Assembly: GCA_016865015.1 (NCBI GenBank)
Contig: CP018226.1
Coordinates: forward strand, 2,511,001 to 2,575,000
Reading direction: 5' to 3'
DNA length: 64,000 bases
DNA from: Rhizobiales bacterium IMCC20636
GTDB lineage: Bacteria; Pseudomonadota; Alphaproteobacteria; Rhizobiales; GCA-2746425
The notes beneath the pieces were generated by a model. The model did no database searches. It worked only from the letters and a program-made list of their open reading frames with translations, and was not told the DNA's origin. This document shows, piece after piece, positions 24,010-33,901 of the stretch; the stretch's first letter is position 1; each line of letters opens with the position of its first letter. A program made the position numbers and the translations under genes.

Positions 24010-26978
24010 GCGGATTTCGACTAAAAACCGGCGGATTGATTGATCGCAGCCAAACGCGGACATTTACATTCGATAGCAAGAAAATGTCCGGTTTTGCCGG
24101 AGATACGCTGGCCTCTGCATTGCTTGCCAATGGACAAAGCCTGTTTGGTCGCAGTTTCAAATATCATCGGCCACGGGGGCTGATGAGCGTTGGCAGCGAA
24201 GAGCCCAATGCGCTGGTGACCCTGGCACGAGACGGTGTGCAGGAGCCCAATGCACGAGCCACGATGGTTGAAATTTTTGACGGATTGAAAGCCACCAGCC
24301 AAAACCGCTGGCCTAGCCTTTCGTTTGATCTGTTGTCTGCCAACCAGTTGGCCGGGCCAATGCTGCAGGCCGGGTTCTACTACAAGACGTTCATGGGGCC
24401 GACACGCAAGGCATGGCGTTTTTACGAGCCATTGATCCGGCGCGCGGCAGGACTGGGAAAAGCTGCGCAAAAACCTGATCCGGACAGATACGAAAAGATC
24501 AATAGCTTTGCCGATATACTAATTGTTGGTGGTGGAATTGCAGGTCTGACAGCCGCGCTGAAAGCTGCAGAGAAGAATGCGCGTGTTGTGCTGGTGGATG
24601 AACACGCCGAGTTTGGTGGGTACCACCGCGGTGACCCGAGAGAGGCTGACACCATTGCCGATCTTCTGGTTCGCCTCAAATCCCTTGATAACGTCAGCAT
24701 GCTGCCGAGGACTACCTGTTTCGGCCAATATGATGGTGGCACCTATGGTCTTGTTGAACGCGTTTCGGGACACAATCGCGAAGCGATGCAATTTGCGCCC
24801 TGCGAGCGTTATCATGTCTTGCGGGCGCGCCATGCCATCTACGCTACCGGCGCAATCGAACGCCCCCTTGTCTTTCCAGGAAATGACCGTCCGGGCGTGA
24901 TGCTGGCAGATGCAGTCAGGGCCTATGCGCTGCGATATGGCGTATCGGCGGGTCGGGATGTGGTGTTGTTCACCAGCCATGATGGTGCGTACAAACAACT
25001 CAGTACCTTGCAGGACATGGGTGTTCCGATACGGGCAATCGTCGACACCAGGACGGCCATTTCAGACATTGCGATGGCGCAAGTGGCTGCAACCGGCCTG
25101 CAGTTGATTACAGGCCATACCGTCACCCAAATCCATGGCCATCATCGTATCAAACGCATCAGTATTGCGCCCTTCGACCCTTACACCAGTGCAGTGAACG
25201 GCAAAGAACGCGCATTTGAGTGTGATTGTCTTGGCATATCCGGTGGTTGGACACCGAGCATCCATCTGACCAGTCAGATGGGCGGGGCACCTGAATGGGA
25301 TGAAACACTTCACACAGTTCTGCCCGGTGCTTCAAATGGCAGTTGGAGCGTATGTGGTTCAGTCGCGGGTTATTTTGACCGGGAGGATTCAGTTCAAAGT
25401 GCTGAGCAAACAGCGGAACAGGTATTGCGTAAACTCTCACTGAGCCGCGCACGCAAGGCGTTGGCGCAGCCGGAGCGGAAAGATGTTCTGAATGTCGGAC
25501 CTGTCTGGAGCATCAAAGGGGCAGTCGGCAATGCCTTTGTGGACTTTCAACATGATGTGACAGCAGATGACATTCTTCTGGCGCATCAGGAAGGCTTTCT
25601 CAGTGTAGAGCACCTGAAACGCTACACCACATTGGGCATGGGGACAGATCAGGGAAAATTATCCAATATCAACGGCTTGGCTTTGATGGCTGAAGCACGG
25701 GGTCTGGAGATTCCAAAAGTTGGAACCACACGATTCCGCCCGCCCTACACACCGGTGTCCTTTGGGAGTCTGGTTGCAGATGCACGCGGAAGTCATTGGC
25801 GTCCCACAAGACGGACGGCCCTCCATTCCTGGCATCTGGATGCTGGCGCCGAGATGATTGATGCAGGTCTTTGGAAACGCCCAAGAGTTTACAAACGGGG
25901 CGATGAAGATTTGGAGCAGGCCTATATCCGTGAGGCCAGAACAACGCGCCAATCCGTTGGCATTGTTGATGTTTCCACCTTGGGCAAGATTGCGGTTCAA
26001 GGTCCTGATGCTGCCGGATTTCTGGATCAGGTCTACAGCAATGCGTTCGCAAAACTTGCCGTTGGCAAAGCACGCTATGGCTTGATGTTGCGGGAAGACG
26101 GCATTGTGTATGATGACGGCACAGCCTGGCGATTGAGCGAGACGGAGTTTCTGGTCACGACAACCACGGCCCAGGCAGCAGCGGTGCTGGAGCATCTGGA
26201 GCTTTACCTCGCCGTCCACTGGCCCGATTTGAAAGTCCATGTGACCTCCGTCACCGATCAGTGGGCGGGCGCCTCAGTTGCCGGACCGAAGGCACGTGCG
26301 ATGCTGAGTTCCGCGATGCCCTCCATTGATTTTGACAATGACGCATTTCCATTCATGGCCATTCGCCACGGCAAAACCGCACAGGGCATTCCGGTCATGT
26401 TGTGCCGCCTCTCCTTTTCAGGAGAACTGGCCTATGAGGTGTTCACACCTTCCCGCTATGGGTTGGCCGTCTGGGAAGAGCTTCAAGCCGCTGGCAAGCC
26501 AATGGATCTGGTGACCTATGGCATGGAGGCCCTTGGAACCTTGCGCATTGAAAAAGGACATGTGGTGAGTTCCGAACTGAACGGACTTACAACCGCAGAA
26601 ATGGTTGGTCTGGGTGGCATGGCGTCGCAGAAGAAGCCCTATATCGGGTCTGGCATGACCGACCGCACTGCGTTTCAGGATGAACGGCGGCACCAGCTTG
26701 TCGGTCTCGTTTCCAAATCAGATGCCAGCGTGCTGACAGGCAGTCATCTGGTGCGCAGCCCGGTGTTGACGACCCCTTGCTTGAGTCTGGGCCATGTGAC
26801 CTCGGCGACCTACAGTCCTGCGCGTGAAAAATATGTTGCACTGGCGCTGCTGGAAAAAGGCCGCGATCTGATTGGCAGGGAGCTGTATGCGACCTTCCCG
26901 CTGAAGGGGCATCACGTGGCGGTGGAGGTTGTGGATCCCTGCTTCTTCGACAAGGATGGGGAGCGGATGCATGGTTGA
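24006..26978 (+). CDS. soxA: sarcosine oxidase, alpha subunit
   Basis: Large subunit, 990 aa, the usual length. The N terminus binds folate/ferredoxin-like elements (FRLKTGGLIDRSQTRTFTFD and SFKYHRPRGLMSVGSEEPNA), then comes the NAD-binding site ILIVGGGIAGLTAALKAAEK near 170, a central disulfide-reductase-like part, and a C-terminal GcvT-type tetrahydrofolate domain (from about 610; TRRTALHSWHLDAGAEM, ARTTRQSVGIVDVSTLGKI). It overlaps soxD by 4 bases and soxG by 8. All domains appear intact. Confidence 0.96.
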   Translation: MSGFRLKTGGLIDRSQTRTFTFDSKKMSGFAGDTLASALLANGQSLFGRSFKYHRPRGLMSVGSEEPNALVTLARDGVQEPNARATMVEIFDGLKATSQNRWPSLSFDLLSANQLAGPMLQAGFYYKTFMGPTRKAWRFYEPLIRRAAGLGKAAQKPDPDRYEKINSFADILIVGGGIAGLTAALKAAEKNARVVLVDEHAEFGGYHRGDPREADTIADLLVRLKSLDNVSMLPRTTCFGQYDGGTYGLVERVSGHNREAMQFAPCERYHVLRARHAIYATGAIERPLVFPGNDRPGVMLADAVRAYALRYGVSAGRDVVLFTSHDGAYKQLSTLQDMGVPIRAIVDTRTAISDIAMAQVAATGLQLITGHTVTQIHGHHRIKRISIAPFDPYTSAVNGKERAFECDCLGISGGWTPSIHLTSQMGGAPEWDETLHTVLPGASNGSWSVCGSVAGYFDREDSVQSAEQTAEQVLRKLSLSRARKALAQPERKDVLNVGPVWSIKGAVGNAFVDFQHDVTADDILLAHQEGFLSVEHLKRYTTLGMGTDQGKLSNINGLALMAEARGLEIPKVGTTRFRPPYTPVSFGSLVADARGSHWRPTRRTALHSWHLDAGAEMIDAGLWKRPRVYKRGDEDLEQAYIREARTTRQSVGIVDVSTLGKIAVQGPDAAGFLDQVYSNAFAKLAVGKARYGLMLREDGIVYDDGTAWRLSETEFLVTTTTAQAAAVLEHLELYLAVHWPDLKVHVTSVTDQWAGASVAGPKARAMLSSAMPSIDFDNDAFPFMAIRHGKTAQGIPVMLCRLSFSGELAYEVFTPSRYGLAVWEELQAAGKPMDLVTYGMEALGTLRIEKGHVVSSELNGLTTAEMVGLGGMASQKKPYIGSGMTDRTAFQDERRHQLVGLVSKSDASVLTGSHLVRSPVLTTPCLSLGHVTSATYSPAREKYVALALLEKGRDLIGRELYATFPLKGHHVAVEVVDPCFFDKDGERMHG

Positions 26979-27576
26979 TGCGCTGACAGAATTACAGGCC
27001 TGCCCGCTTGATCGGGTTTGGGTACCCGGACGCTATGGTGCGCTGGTGACACCGGAAAACCCAGGCATCAGACTGGAGCGCACCACACCAGTGGCTTTGG
27101 CTCAGCTTTCTTTGTTTCCGGGGCAGGAAAAGAAGGCACTGACCGCCCTCAGGAAAGTTGGTATCAAGGCATTGCCAGAGACCGGGCATTCTGAGCTCAA
27201 CGCAAAACTGTCGATCTACGCGCTGGGCTCCGGACGCTATCTGGTTGAAAGTCCCTCAACGGATCTGCAGGACAAATTGTCAAAAGCAATTTCATCAGAA
27301 ATCGGATCCGTGACCGATTTATACAGCGCAAGGACAGTTTTGACTATCAGTGGTCCTGATGTCGAAACCGTGCTGGCAAAAGGGATCGCAATTGATTTCC
27401 ACCAACAGGCTTTTCCAGTTGGCACTGTTGCGCAAACCAGCGTTCACCACATGCCGGTGATGATCGTCAGGCTGACAGACGATCAATTCCGCTTGTTCGC
27501 GTTCAGTACCTATGCAGAAAGCACACTGCATTGGCTTGAAACAGCCTGCCATGCTCACGGTTTCGAGCGAGTTTAA
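26971..27576 (+). CDS. soxG: sarcosine oxidase, gamma subunit
   Basis: Fourth subunit, 201 aa, GcvT-related. Recognisable segments are DLYSARTVLTISGPDVETVL, IDFHQQAFPVGTVAQTSVHH and the C-terminal TYAESTLHWLETACH. The ATG at 26971 overlaps the end of soxA by 8 bases, the typical SoxA/G arrangement; the frame opening at 26929 is inside soxA and not used. No glyA, folD or purU follows as in many soxBDAG loci. The next gene is convergent glmU after 4 bp. Confidence 0.92.
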   Translation: MVDALTELQACPLDRVWVPGRYGALVTPENPGIRLERTTPVALAQLSLFPGQEKKALTALRKVGIKALPETGHSELNAKLSIYALGSGRYLVESPSTDLQDKLSKAISSEIGSVTDLYSARTVLTISGPDVETVLAKGIAIDFHQQAFPVGTVAQTSVHHMPVMIVRLTDDQFRLFAFSTYAESTLHWLETACHAHGFERV

Positions 27577-27580
27577 AACT

Positions 27581-28942
27581 CTATTTTTTAGTTTCCATAG
27601 CTTTTTGTTTGGCGGCGCGTAGGCGATCCTTGAGTTCCGCGCCTCGGCCAGCCTTGTTGGTTTGGCGTGCCCGGCCAAATGCCAATGCGTCAGAGGGAAC
27701 ATTTTCGGTGATCACAGACCCGGTTGCGATATAGGCGTTGGATCCAACGTCCAGAGGTGCCACCAGCAGACTGCCGGAGCCGATGAAACTGTGCGCTCCG
27801 ATAGTGGTCCGGTGCTTGCCAAATCCGTCATAATTACACGTCACGGTGCCTGCACCGATATTCACGCCTGCTCCAATATGGGCATCCCCCACATAGCTCA
27901 GATGATTGATCTTGCTACCCTCTTCGACGGTCGCGCCTTTGATCTCGACAAAATTGCCCACCTTGGTATTGGCACCCAAATCGGTGCCGGGGCGCAATCG
28001 GGCATATGGTCCAATGATGGCGCCCTCGCCTATGATGGCGCCTTCCAGGTGAGAGAAGGCCCGGATGACTGCACCGCTCCTGACGGAGACCTTCGGTCCA
28101 AACACCACATTCGGCTCCACAGTGACATCAGCATCCAATTTGGTATCGTAGCAAAAATGCACCGTTTCCGGAGCCATCAGGGTCACGCCATCTGCCATTG
28201 CCTGTTGGCGCATGCGCTGTTGGAAAATGGCTTCCACCGCCGCCAGTTGGGCCCGGCTGTTAATACCGGCAGCATCTGCTGCATCCCCCTTGACCACACG
28301 AACCGTGAGACCTTGTGCGCATGCAAGCTCAACGCAATCAGTGAGATAGTATTCCCCCTGTGCATTCTTGTTCGTCAACGAATTCAAAAGCTTGTTCAGG
28401 ATACCTGGACCAAATCCCATGGCACCGGCATTACAAAGGCCAATCTTACGCTCCGCATCTGTGGCATCCTTTTCTTCGCGAATAGCTGTCAATTGACCGT
28501 CTTCGACCAGAAGACGCCCGTAACCGGTTGGGTCCTCTGGCTCAAATCCCTGCACTACCAGATCTGCATCCGCTTCGAGAAGCGATCTGATCCGCTCCAG
28601 CGTTTGTGGTCGTATCAGGGGCGTATCCCCGAACAGCACGATATTGGCGTTGTGCCCGTCCGCAAAAAAATCGGCGGCTGCCATAGTGGCATGCCCTGTG
28701 CCAAGCCGCTCGGTCTGCACGAAGGTGTCAATTGGCACGGGCCGCTGCTTCAGAAAGCTTTCAACTTTCGGCACATTCGGCCCAATCACAACTGCTGTGC
28801 GTTCCGCGCCAAAGGCCTGTGCTGCCCGCAGAACATGCTCCAGCATCGGCAGGCCACCCACTGAATGCAGAACTTTAGGCGTTGCGGACTTCATCCGCGT
28901 ACCTTCGCCTGCTGCGAGTACGATAATATCCACGCTCGACAA
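27581..28942 (-). CDS. glmU: bifunctional GlcNAc-1-P uridyltransferase / GlcN-1-P acetyltransferase
   Basis: Makes UDP-GlcNAc for peptidoglycan and lipid A, 453 aa. The N-terminal nucleotidyltransferase shows LAAGEGTRMKSATPKVLH and later FGDTPLI; the C-terminal left-handed beta helix has repeated hexapeptides (EGAIIGPYARLRPGTDLG) with the acetyltransferase His region in KINHLSYVGDAHIGAGVNIG. The start is probably TTG at 28942, with GGAGAG 7 bases upstream; GTG at 28933 is the alternative. It ends 4 bp from soxG in tail-to-tail arrangement. Confidence 0.97.
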   Translation of the reverse strand: MSSVDIIVLAAGEGTRMKSATPKVLHSVGGLPMLEHVLRAAQAFGAERTAVVIGPNVPKVESFLKQRPVPIDTFVQTERLGTGHATMAAADFFADGHNANIVLFGDTPLIRPQTLERIRSLLEADADLVVQGFEPEDPTGYGRLLVEDGQLTAIREEKDATDAERKIGLCNAGAMGFGPGILNKLLNSLTNKNAQGEYYLTDCVELACAQGLTVRVVKGDAADAAGINSRAQLAAVEAIFQQRMRQQAMADGVTLMAPETVHFCYDTKLDADVTVEPNVVFGPKVSVRSGAVIRAFSHLEGAIIGEGAIIGPYARLRPGTDLGANTKVGNFVEIKGATVEEGSKINHLSYVGDAHIGAGVNIGAGTVTCNYDGFGKHRTTIGAHSFIGSGSLLVAPLDVGSNAYIATGSVITENVPSDALAFGRARQTNKAGRGAELKDRLRAAKQKAMETKK

Positions 28943-29081
28943 GATAGCTCTCCATTTCCACGACCTGATTTCACGCGTTGGTTAGCATTGAATGTCTTGA
29001 ATTACGAGCCAGCAACCGCATCGACATGCTTAACAAAATCTAAACAATTGTTTCACTATTCTACAAACTGGGAAATGACAG

Positions 29082-29609
29082 ATGTCCAAGGATGCAAGCG
29101 TGTCGAAAACCACATGGTTTCAAATTACCCTCCTCGGAGTTTGGGGTGCTTCCGCAGTGGCAGCGTTGGCCGGATCGTTCTGGCTGACCCAGGCAGAGTG
29201 GGTTCATGCGTTCAGGGCCGATGCGAATGCAAAACTGATGCAACAGTCCGATGCAGGAGATTTTGCCGATACAGGCCCTCTTCGGGAAGAAGTACTGAGG
29301 CTGAGGGATGCGGTGAAACGCCTCGACAGTCAAAATAACATTTTGATGTCCCGGCTTGGAGTTCTTGAAAAAGACGCCGGTGATTTTACAGCGAATATTC
29401 AAGCGAGCCAATTCTCGCGCGGTCAGCAGAGTGGTGAAGTGCGGTCACAACAAATGCCAGGAACTTTGAGTAAATCCCTGAAACAACAGCAAAAACTTCA
29501 ATCTGGTGGTCGTGTCTTTACGCGGACTGATCCCTATCCGCTCAAACTGCAGGGAACAAACCGCGCGCCGACAGATGAAGAGATTTCCAGAGCATTGAAA
29601 GGGCAGTAA
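29082..29609 (+). CDS. unknown single-span membrane protein with coiled coil, 175 aa
   Basis: I do not recognise a family. It has a short cytoplasmic N terminus, one transmembrane segment (about 13-36, WFQITLLGVWGASAVAALAG), then a periplasmic part with a heptad-like helix (66-98, GPLREEVLRLRDAVKRLDSQ onward) and a Gln/Ser-rich tail. The GGGAA preceding the ATG at 29082 supports the start. The layout suits an envelope or cell-division accessory protein, but this is only topology. It is divergent from glmU (139 bp). Confidence 0.75.
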   Translation: MSKDASVSKTTWFQITLLGVWGASAVAALAGSFWLTQAEWVHAFRADANAKLMQQSDAGDFADTGPLREEVLRLRDAVKRLDSQNNILMSRLGVLEKDAGDFTANIQASQFSRGQQSGEVRSQQMPGTLSKSLKQQQKLQSGGRVFTRTDPYPLKLQGTNRAPTDEEISRALKGQ

Positions 29610-29706
29610 TTCTGCCATCAATGTTCCCCGGTGTGAAAATGCATCCGGCGGCGAAAACAGAGTTTTTGCAATTGCCAGTGCCACCTAACTCCGCTAGCAA
29701 ACGGAC

Positions 29707-30651
29707 ATGACCGCATCTTCCGAGACCATCGAATCCGACAACAAGAACAAGGCTAAAGCCTATCTGATTCTTGTCTTCATGCCCTTGTTCTTTGGCTCCA
29801 ATATCATCATTGGACGCGCAGTGATTGCCGGGACGGAGCCCTTTATTCTGGCTTTTTTTCGATGGTTCATAACGTCGTTGATTTTGCTGGCAATCAGCTT
29901 TCCTGCCGTGAAGGCGCATTGGCCGGTTTTTCGCAAGCACTGGCGGCAGATATTTGTCATTGGCTTTCTTGGCATGTGGATTTGTGGCGCGCTGGTCTAT
30001 CTGGCGCTGAAACACACCACAGCTTCCAATGGGACGCTTATCTATACGTCTTCATCGGTCCTGATCATCCTTCTGGAGTGGATGTTTCGTGGCCGTAAAA
30101 TCGGCTGGCGCGAGATGCTCGGTGTGCCGATTGCAATTGCCGGTGTTGCGGTGATTGTTTTCAAGGGAGATCTGGCGGGTTTTCTGTCTTTGCAATTCAA
30201 TCCGGGAGATGGATTGTTTGTCCTGACATCATTTTGCTGGGCGATCTACTCGGTGTTGCTGCGCAATGCGCCATTTCCCAGCCTGCCAACCCTGCCGTTG
30301 ATTGGCATTGTCGGCATGGCCGGCGCCATAACCTTGCTGCCCTTTGCGATCTTTGAAGTTCTCTGGACAGGGCACTTCCCTACGAGCGGTGCAAACTGGA
30401 TCGGGATTGCAAGTCTGGTTGTGATTTCGTCCCTGTTTCCATTCACCGCCTATCAGTATGGCGTGAAAATCGTCGGGCCATCCATCACTGGCGTGTTTCT
30501 CTATTTGCTACCGCCATATGGTGTGGGCCTTTCGGTTCTGTTGCTTGGAGAAACACTGAAACCGTTCCACTTTGCCGGGCTTGCCTTGATATTGGGCGGC
30601 GTCATTCTGGCAACCATTCCAAGGCGGCTGATTGCCAGGTTCTGGTCCTGA
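29707..30651 (+). CDS. EamA/DMT-family transporter
   Basis: Inner-membrane drug/metabolite exporter, 314 aa, with ten predicted helices in two EamA repeats (first: MPLFFGSNIIIGRAVIAGTE, second: GDGLFVLTSFCWAIYSVLLR). A charged N terminus precedes helix 1. Substrates in the family range from amino acids to purines; none can be read here. It ends one base before the convergent ccdA stop. Confidence 0.9.
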   Translation: MTASSETIESDNKNKAKAYLILVFMPLFFGSNIIIGRAVIAGTEPFILAFFRWFITSLILLAISFPAVKAHWPVFRKHWRQIFVIGFLGMWICGALVYLALKHTTASNGTLIYTSSSVLIILLEWMFRGRKIGWREMLGVPIAIAGVAVIVFKGDLAGFLSLQFNPGDGLFVLTSFCWAIYSVLLRNAPFPSLPTLPLIGIVGMAGAITLLPFAIFEVLWTGHFPTSGANWIGIASLVVISSLFPFTAYQYGVKIVGPSITGVFLYLLPPYGVGLSVLLLGETLKPFHFAGLALILGGVILATIPRRLIARFWS

Positions 30652-30652
30652 T

Positions 30653-31390
30653 CTAACCAATCGTGCCAAGAGCCGGGAACATTTCCAGCAGCCAGAACGA
30701 AAAGACCGACATCTGGTTGGTGAGGAACAACACTCCAGTCACCACCAGCATCGCCCCCATGACACGCTCAACCGTTTGCATATGACGTTTGAATTTTGAC
30801 ATCCAGTTCATGAAAGGCCTCGCGAACAGCGCCGCTAGAATGAATGGAATGCCAAGGCCCATGGAATAGACCGCCAGCAGCCCTGCACCTTTGGCCACCG
30901 TATCTTCCGAGCCTGCGACAGCCAGAATCGCCGCCAAGACAGGGCCGATACACGGCGTCCAGCCAAATGCAAAGGCCAGACCCATGACGTAACCGCCCAG
31001 ATAACCCGGTGGCTTTCGATCTAATTGGATGCGGGCTTCACGGTACAACAGGCCAATCCGGAAGACGCCGAGAAAATGCAGACCCATGATGATGATCAAA
31101 ATGCCAGCGATGATGCTCAGGGTGCCAGAATTTCTGGCTATGAACTGTCCCGCAACTGAAGCAGCCGCACCAAGCAGAACAAACACGGTTGTAAAGCCCA
31201 GAACGAAGCTGATGGCTGACAGGACCACCTGACGGCTGCGCGCACGATTAAGCTCCGAAGAGGTTAGTTGATCCAGCGACACACCGGTCAGATAGCAAAG
31301 ATATGGCGGGACCAACGGAAGAACGCAGGGTGAGATGAAGGATACAAATCCCGCCAGCAGGACAGTCAGAAGTGTCAGTTCAGCAACCAT
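30653..31390 (-). CDS. ccdA: cytochrome c biogenesis / DsbD-like thiol transporter CcdA
   Basis: Moves reducing equivalents across the inner membrane to periplasmic apocytochrome c or thioredoxins, 245 aa, about six helices. The redox Cys pair is seen in ISPCVLPLVPPYLCYLTG and GWTPCIGPVLAAIL, the positions conserved in CcdA/DsbD-beta. The early part FVSFISPCVLPL is diagnostic. The ATG is at 31390. No cytochrome gene is adjacent. Confidence 0.92.
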   Translation of the reverse strand: MVAELTLLTVLLAGFVSFISPCVLPLVPPYLCYLTGVSLDQLTSSELNRARSRQVVLSAISFVLGFTTVFVLLGAAASVAGQFIARNSGTLSIIAGILIIIMGLHFLGVFRIGLLYREARIQLDRKPPGYLGGYVMGLAFAFGWTPCIGPVLAAILAVAGSEDTVAKGAGLLAVYSMGLGIPFILAALFARPFMNWMSKFKRHMQTVERVMGAMLVVTGVLFLTNQMSVFSFWLLEMFPALGTIG

Positions 31391-31501
31391 TCAATTCCCC
31401 GGTTCAAAAAATTGGTTCAACCCGGGTTACATATAACAATGATTCTGCCTGCAGAAAGTCACGACTTCGCGAGATTTTGACTGCTCGGTAAAAAAAGAGA
31501 C

Positions 31502-33823
31502 CTAGTTCCAGGGTCTTTTGCGGGATGGTAGGCTTGTTTCAATCGTCAGGCCCAATTCACGCAACCGTTTTTCAATAGCGTCTGCATTGGCGGGAATGAT
31601 CGGTGCTGCATCGTCCATTCGGGACAAGATCACCGAACCCCGCTCAGCCAGAAAAGATTTGCTGATGATCACTTTCTGAACCTCCGGCAGAATGGGGCAT
31701 GGTGGTGTGTGGTCCAGGGAACTGATGATCAATTCGGCGGTTCCACTGCAAGCCTCGAACATAGCCTCCGCGCGTTTCACCGTCGCAACTTCAATCATCC
31801 GCTCTGGCTGGGCCATGATTTCAAAAAGACACCCGGTGCGGTCACAGGCCTGTCCCGCACGGTCCTGTTTCAGCACATTGTCCACATCCCGCCCGTCTCC
31901 ATAGGCACGCATCCAGATTCCAGCCGCAAAGGAATTTCGGGCTGTGCCACGGAACTCAAGCCCATCCGGCGTGACTTCCGCCATCATCTTGCCGTCTTGC
32001 GAGACAAGCAGAACCGGATTTCCATTGTCATCTGCGCTCATTGACATCGCTGAGAACGCCAATATGGATGCGGCTACAAAACGCAGTTTTGTGCGCAACA
32101 GACACAAACATATCAATGCCAGCCCCAGCAAGAGTGCCACCAGCGCTGGCTGTTGACCTGGAATTCTGACCGCGCCCTCCCAATTGGATACCTGCTGTGC
32201 AACGCTCACAACACCATCGAGACCAAGTTTCATTAGGCTCAGAGGAAGCCATTCCAGCCCGAACGGCATCAACAGCATGGTGAGAATGCCGGAGGGCATC
32301 ACAATAAACCCGACCAGCGGCATGGCAGCCAGATTACCAGCCAAACCATAAACAGCGAACTGATAGAAATGGTGGATGGCGAAAGGGGCTGTTGCAAGGC
32401 CCGCAACGAGTGATGTCAAAGCCAGCCCTTCGGCGCCTGCCAGCAAGGATTTTACCAGACCTGTTCTTCCTGCCCGACTGCGATGCCGCGAAAATACGCT
32501 ATCACGCCGGTAAACCGCTACCAAAGCAATGACTGCCATGAAAGACATTTGAAATCCTGGCGTCAGAATTGCAGATGGAAAGACAGCGAGGATTGCTATT
32601 GCAGCTATCGCCACGTTGCGCATGGTCAAAGCGGCACGGTTGAACATGATCGCCAGCAGAAATATCGCTGCCATCAGAAATGCTCTTTGCGCTGAAATCC
32701 CAGCGCCGGATACGGCCAGATACCCGAGTGCTCCCAGCAGAGCGGTAGCGGCGGCCCATCGTTTGACATCGTATCTTGCTGACACGTCTCGCGCGAAGCT
32801 GGCAGCCAGTCTGATCGTGCCAAACAGAAGTGCCGTCACCAGCGCCATATGCAGTCCTGAGATTGCCAGAATATGGGCCAGGCCCGAATTTCGTAGCGCC
32901 TGTTCGGTTGTATCCGAGATGCCGCTGCGAATTCCCACCAGAAGTGCCGATGCCAGCGCACCGGTTTCTCCAGGCGACGCGCTCTGCAGCCGCTCGGAAA
33001 TGGTTTTACGAAAATCTGTCAGCCAATCCGCCGAGGTTTTTTCCTGCATCCCATCCAAATTCAGCTCGGGTATGGCTTCCCCCAATAGAAATCCGCGGGC
33101 CGAGAGCCCCTTGAAATAACCAATGCGGCGAAAATCATAGCCATTGGGTATCAAAGCGCCACTGAGCGGTTCAAGTCGGGCCCTCAACCAGACCTGATCT
33201 CCGATTTGCAGATTTTCGATGTGTTGATTGAAAGCACTCAGTTGCACAGCGGCCAGCAAGACAGGCTGTGAAGACAGATCTGTCACATCCCTCAAGATCA
33301 GTCGGCTTCTTTGTTCACCTGGAACAATATCCGCAACCTGCCCGCTCAATGGAAATGTGCCGGGTTCACGCAAAAGAGGTGTTGATGCCCGCTCTGTCTG
33401 CCATTTTGCCAATCCAACCCCAGTAATCAGCAAAGTGAGCGCGAGAACAGTCTTGAACCGGTAATCAGTGCCGCGCAGATGCCAGGTAACGATCATCAGA
33501 ATGGCGAGCAACCCGAACAGCGCCAGACCACTCGGCTCCCGCGCCATGGAAAAATAACCTATAATTCCCAATGACATGAAGACCGGTATCCAGCAAAATA
33601 CATCAGGACCAATAGCCTCGCGTTGAACAGTTTTGCCAAGCACATCCCAGACAGTGCGCAACCGGTTGGCGAGTCCACGGCTGGCTCGAGGCACGACCGG
33701 AAACCTGTTGATTGCGGACACCGGAACACCCATCTGCAACCGCAGTTTCTCGCCATCGGTCAGACCGGCAGATTGCTGGCCAATTCTCTGTGGGGGAACT
33801 TGGTTCGAACCTCTTTGGGTCAT
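31502..33823 (-). CDS. comEC: ComEC/Rec2-family DNA-uptake channel protein
   Basis: Putative channel passing single-stranded DNA across the inner membrane, 773 aa. An N-terminal hydrophobic region and OB-like DUF4131 part (about 180-270) are followed by the competence domain with [35 protein letters not shown] and [12 protein letters not shown]-like helices. I do not see the C-terminal metallo-beta-lactamase HxHxDH motif that some ComEC proteins carry. It is divergent from gltX by 78 bp, a common pairing in the order. Whether the organism is competent cannot be told. Confidence 0.9.
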   Translation of the reverse strand: MTQRGSNQVPPQRIGQQSAGLTDGEKLRLQMGVPVSAINRFPVVPRASRGLANRLRTVWDVLGKTVQREAIGPDVFCWIPVFMSLGIIGYFSMAREPSGLALFGLLAILMIVTWHLRGTDYRFKTVLALTLLITGVGLAKWQTERASTPLLREPGTFPLSGQVADIVPGEQRSRLILRDVTDLSSQPVLLAAVQLSAFNQHIENLQIGDQVWLRARLEPLSGALIPNGYDFRRIGYFKGLSARGFLLGEAIPELNLDGMQEKTSADWLTDFRKTISERLQSASPGETGALASALLVGIRSGISDTTEQALRNSGLAHILAISGLHMALVTALLFGTIRLAASFARDVSARYDVKRWAAATALLGALGYLAVSGAGISAQRAFLMAAIFLLAIMFNRAALTMRNVAIAAIAILAVFPSAILTPGFQMSFMAVIALVAVYRRDSVFSRHRSRAGRTGLVKSLLAGAEGLALTSLVAGLATAPFAIHHFYQFAVYGLAGNLAAMPLVGFIVMPSGILTMLLMPFGLEWLPLSLMKLGLDGVVSVAQQVSNWEGAVRIPGQQPALVALLLGLALICLCLLRTKLRFVAASILAFSAMSMSADDNGNPVLLVSQDGKMMAEVTPDGLEFRGTARNSFAAGIWMRAYGDGRDVDNVLKQDRAGQACDRTGCLFEIMAQPERMIEVATVKRAEAMFEACSGTAELIISSLDHTPPCPILPEVQKVIISKSFLAERGSVILSRMDDAAPIIPANADAIEKRLRELGLTIETSLPSRKRPWN

Positions 33824-33901
33824 GTCACATCAGGGGTTTTGATCTGGTCGATCTCCATGCTACACGAAACGCCTGAATTTCCAAATTTTGACAGGCTCCT
33901 G

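Noticed and set aside
27662-28864. Long 400-codon plus-strand ORF opposite glmU
   Set aside because: Antisense shadow of glmU, which has complete motifs and normal length.
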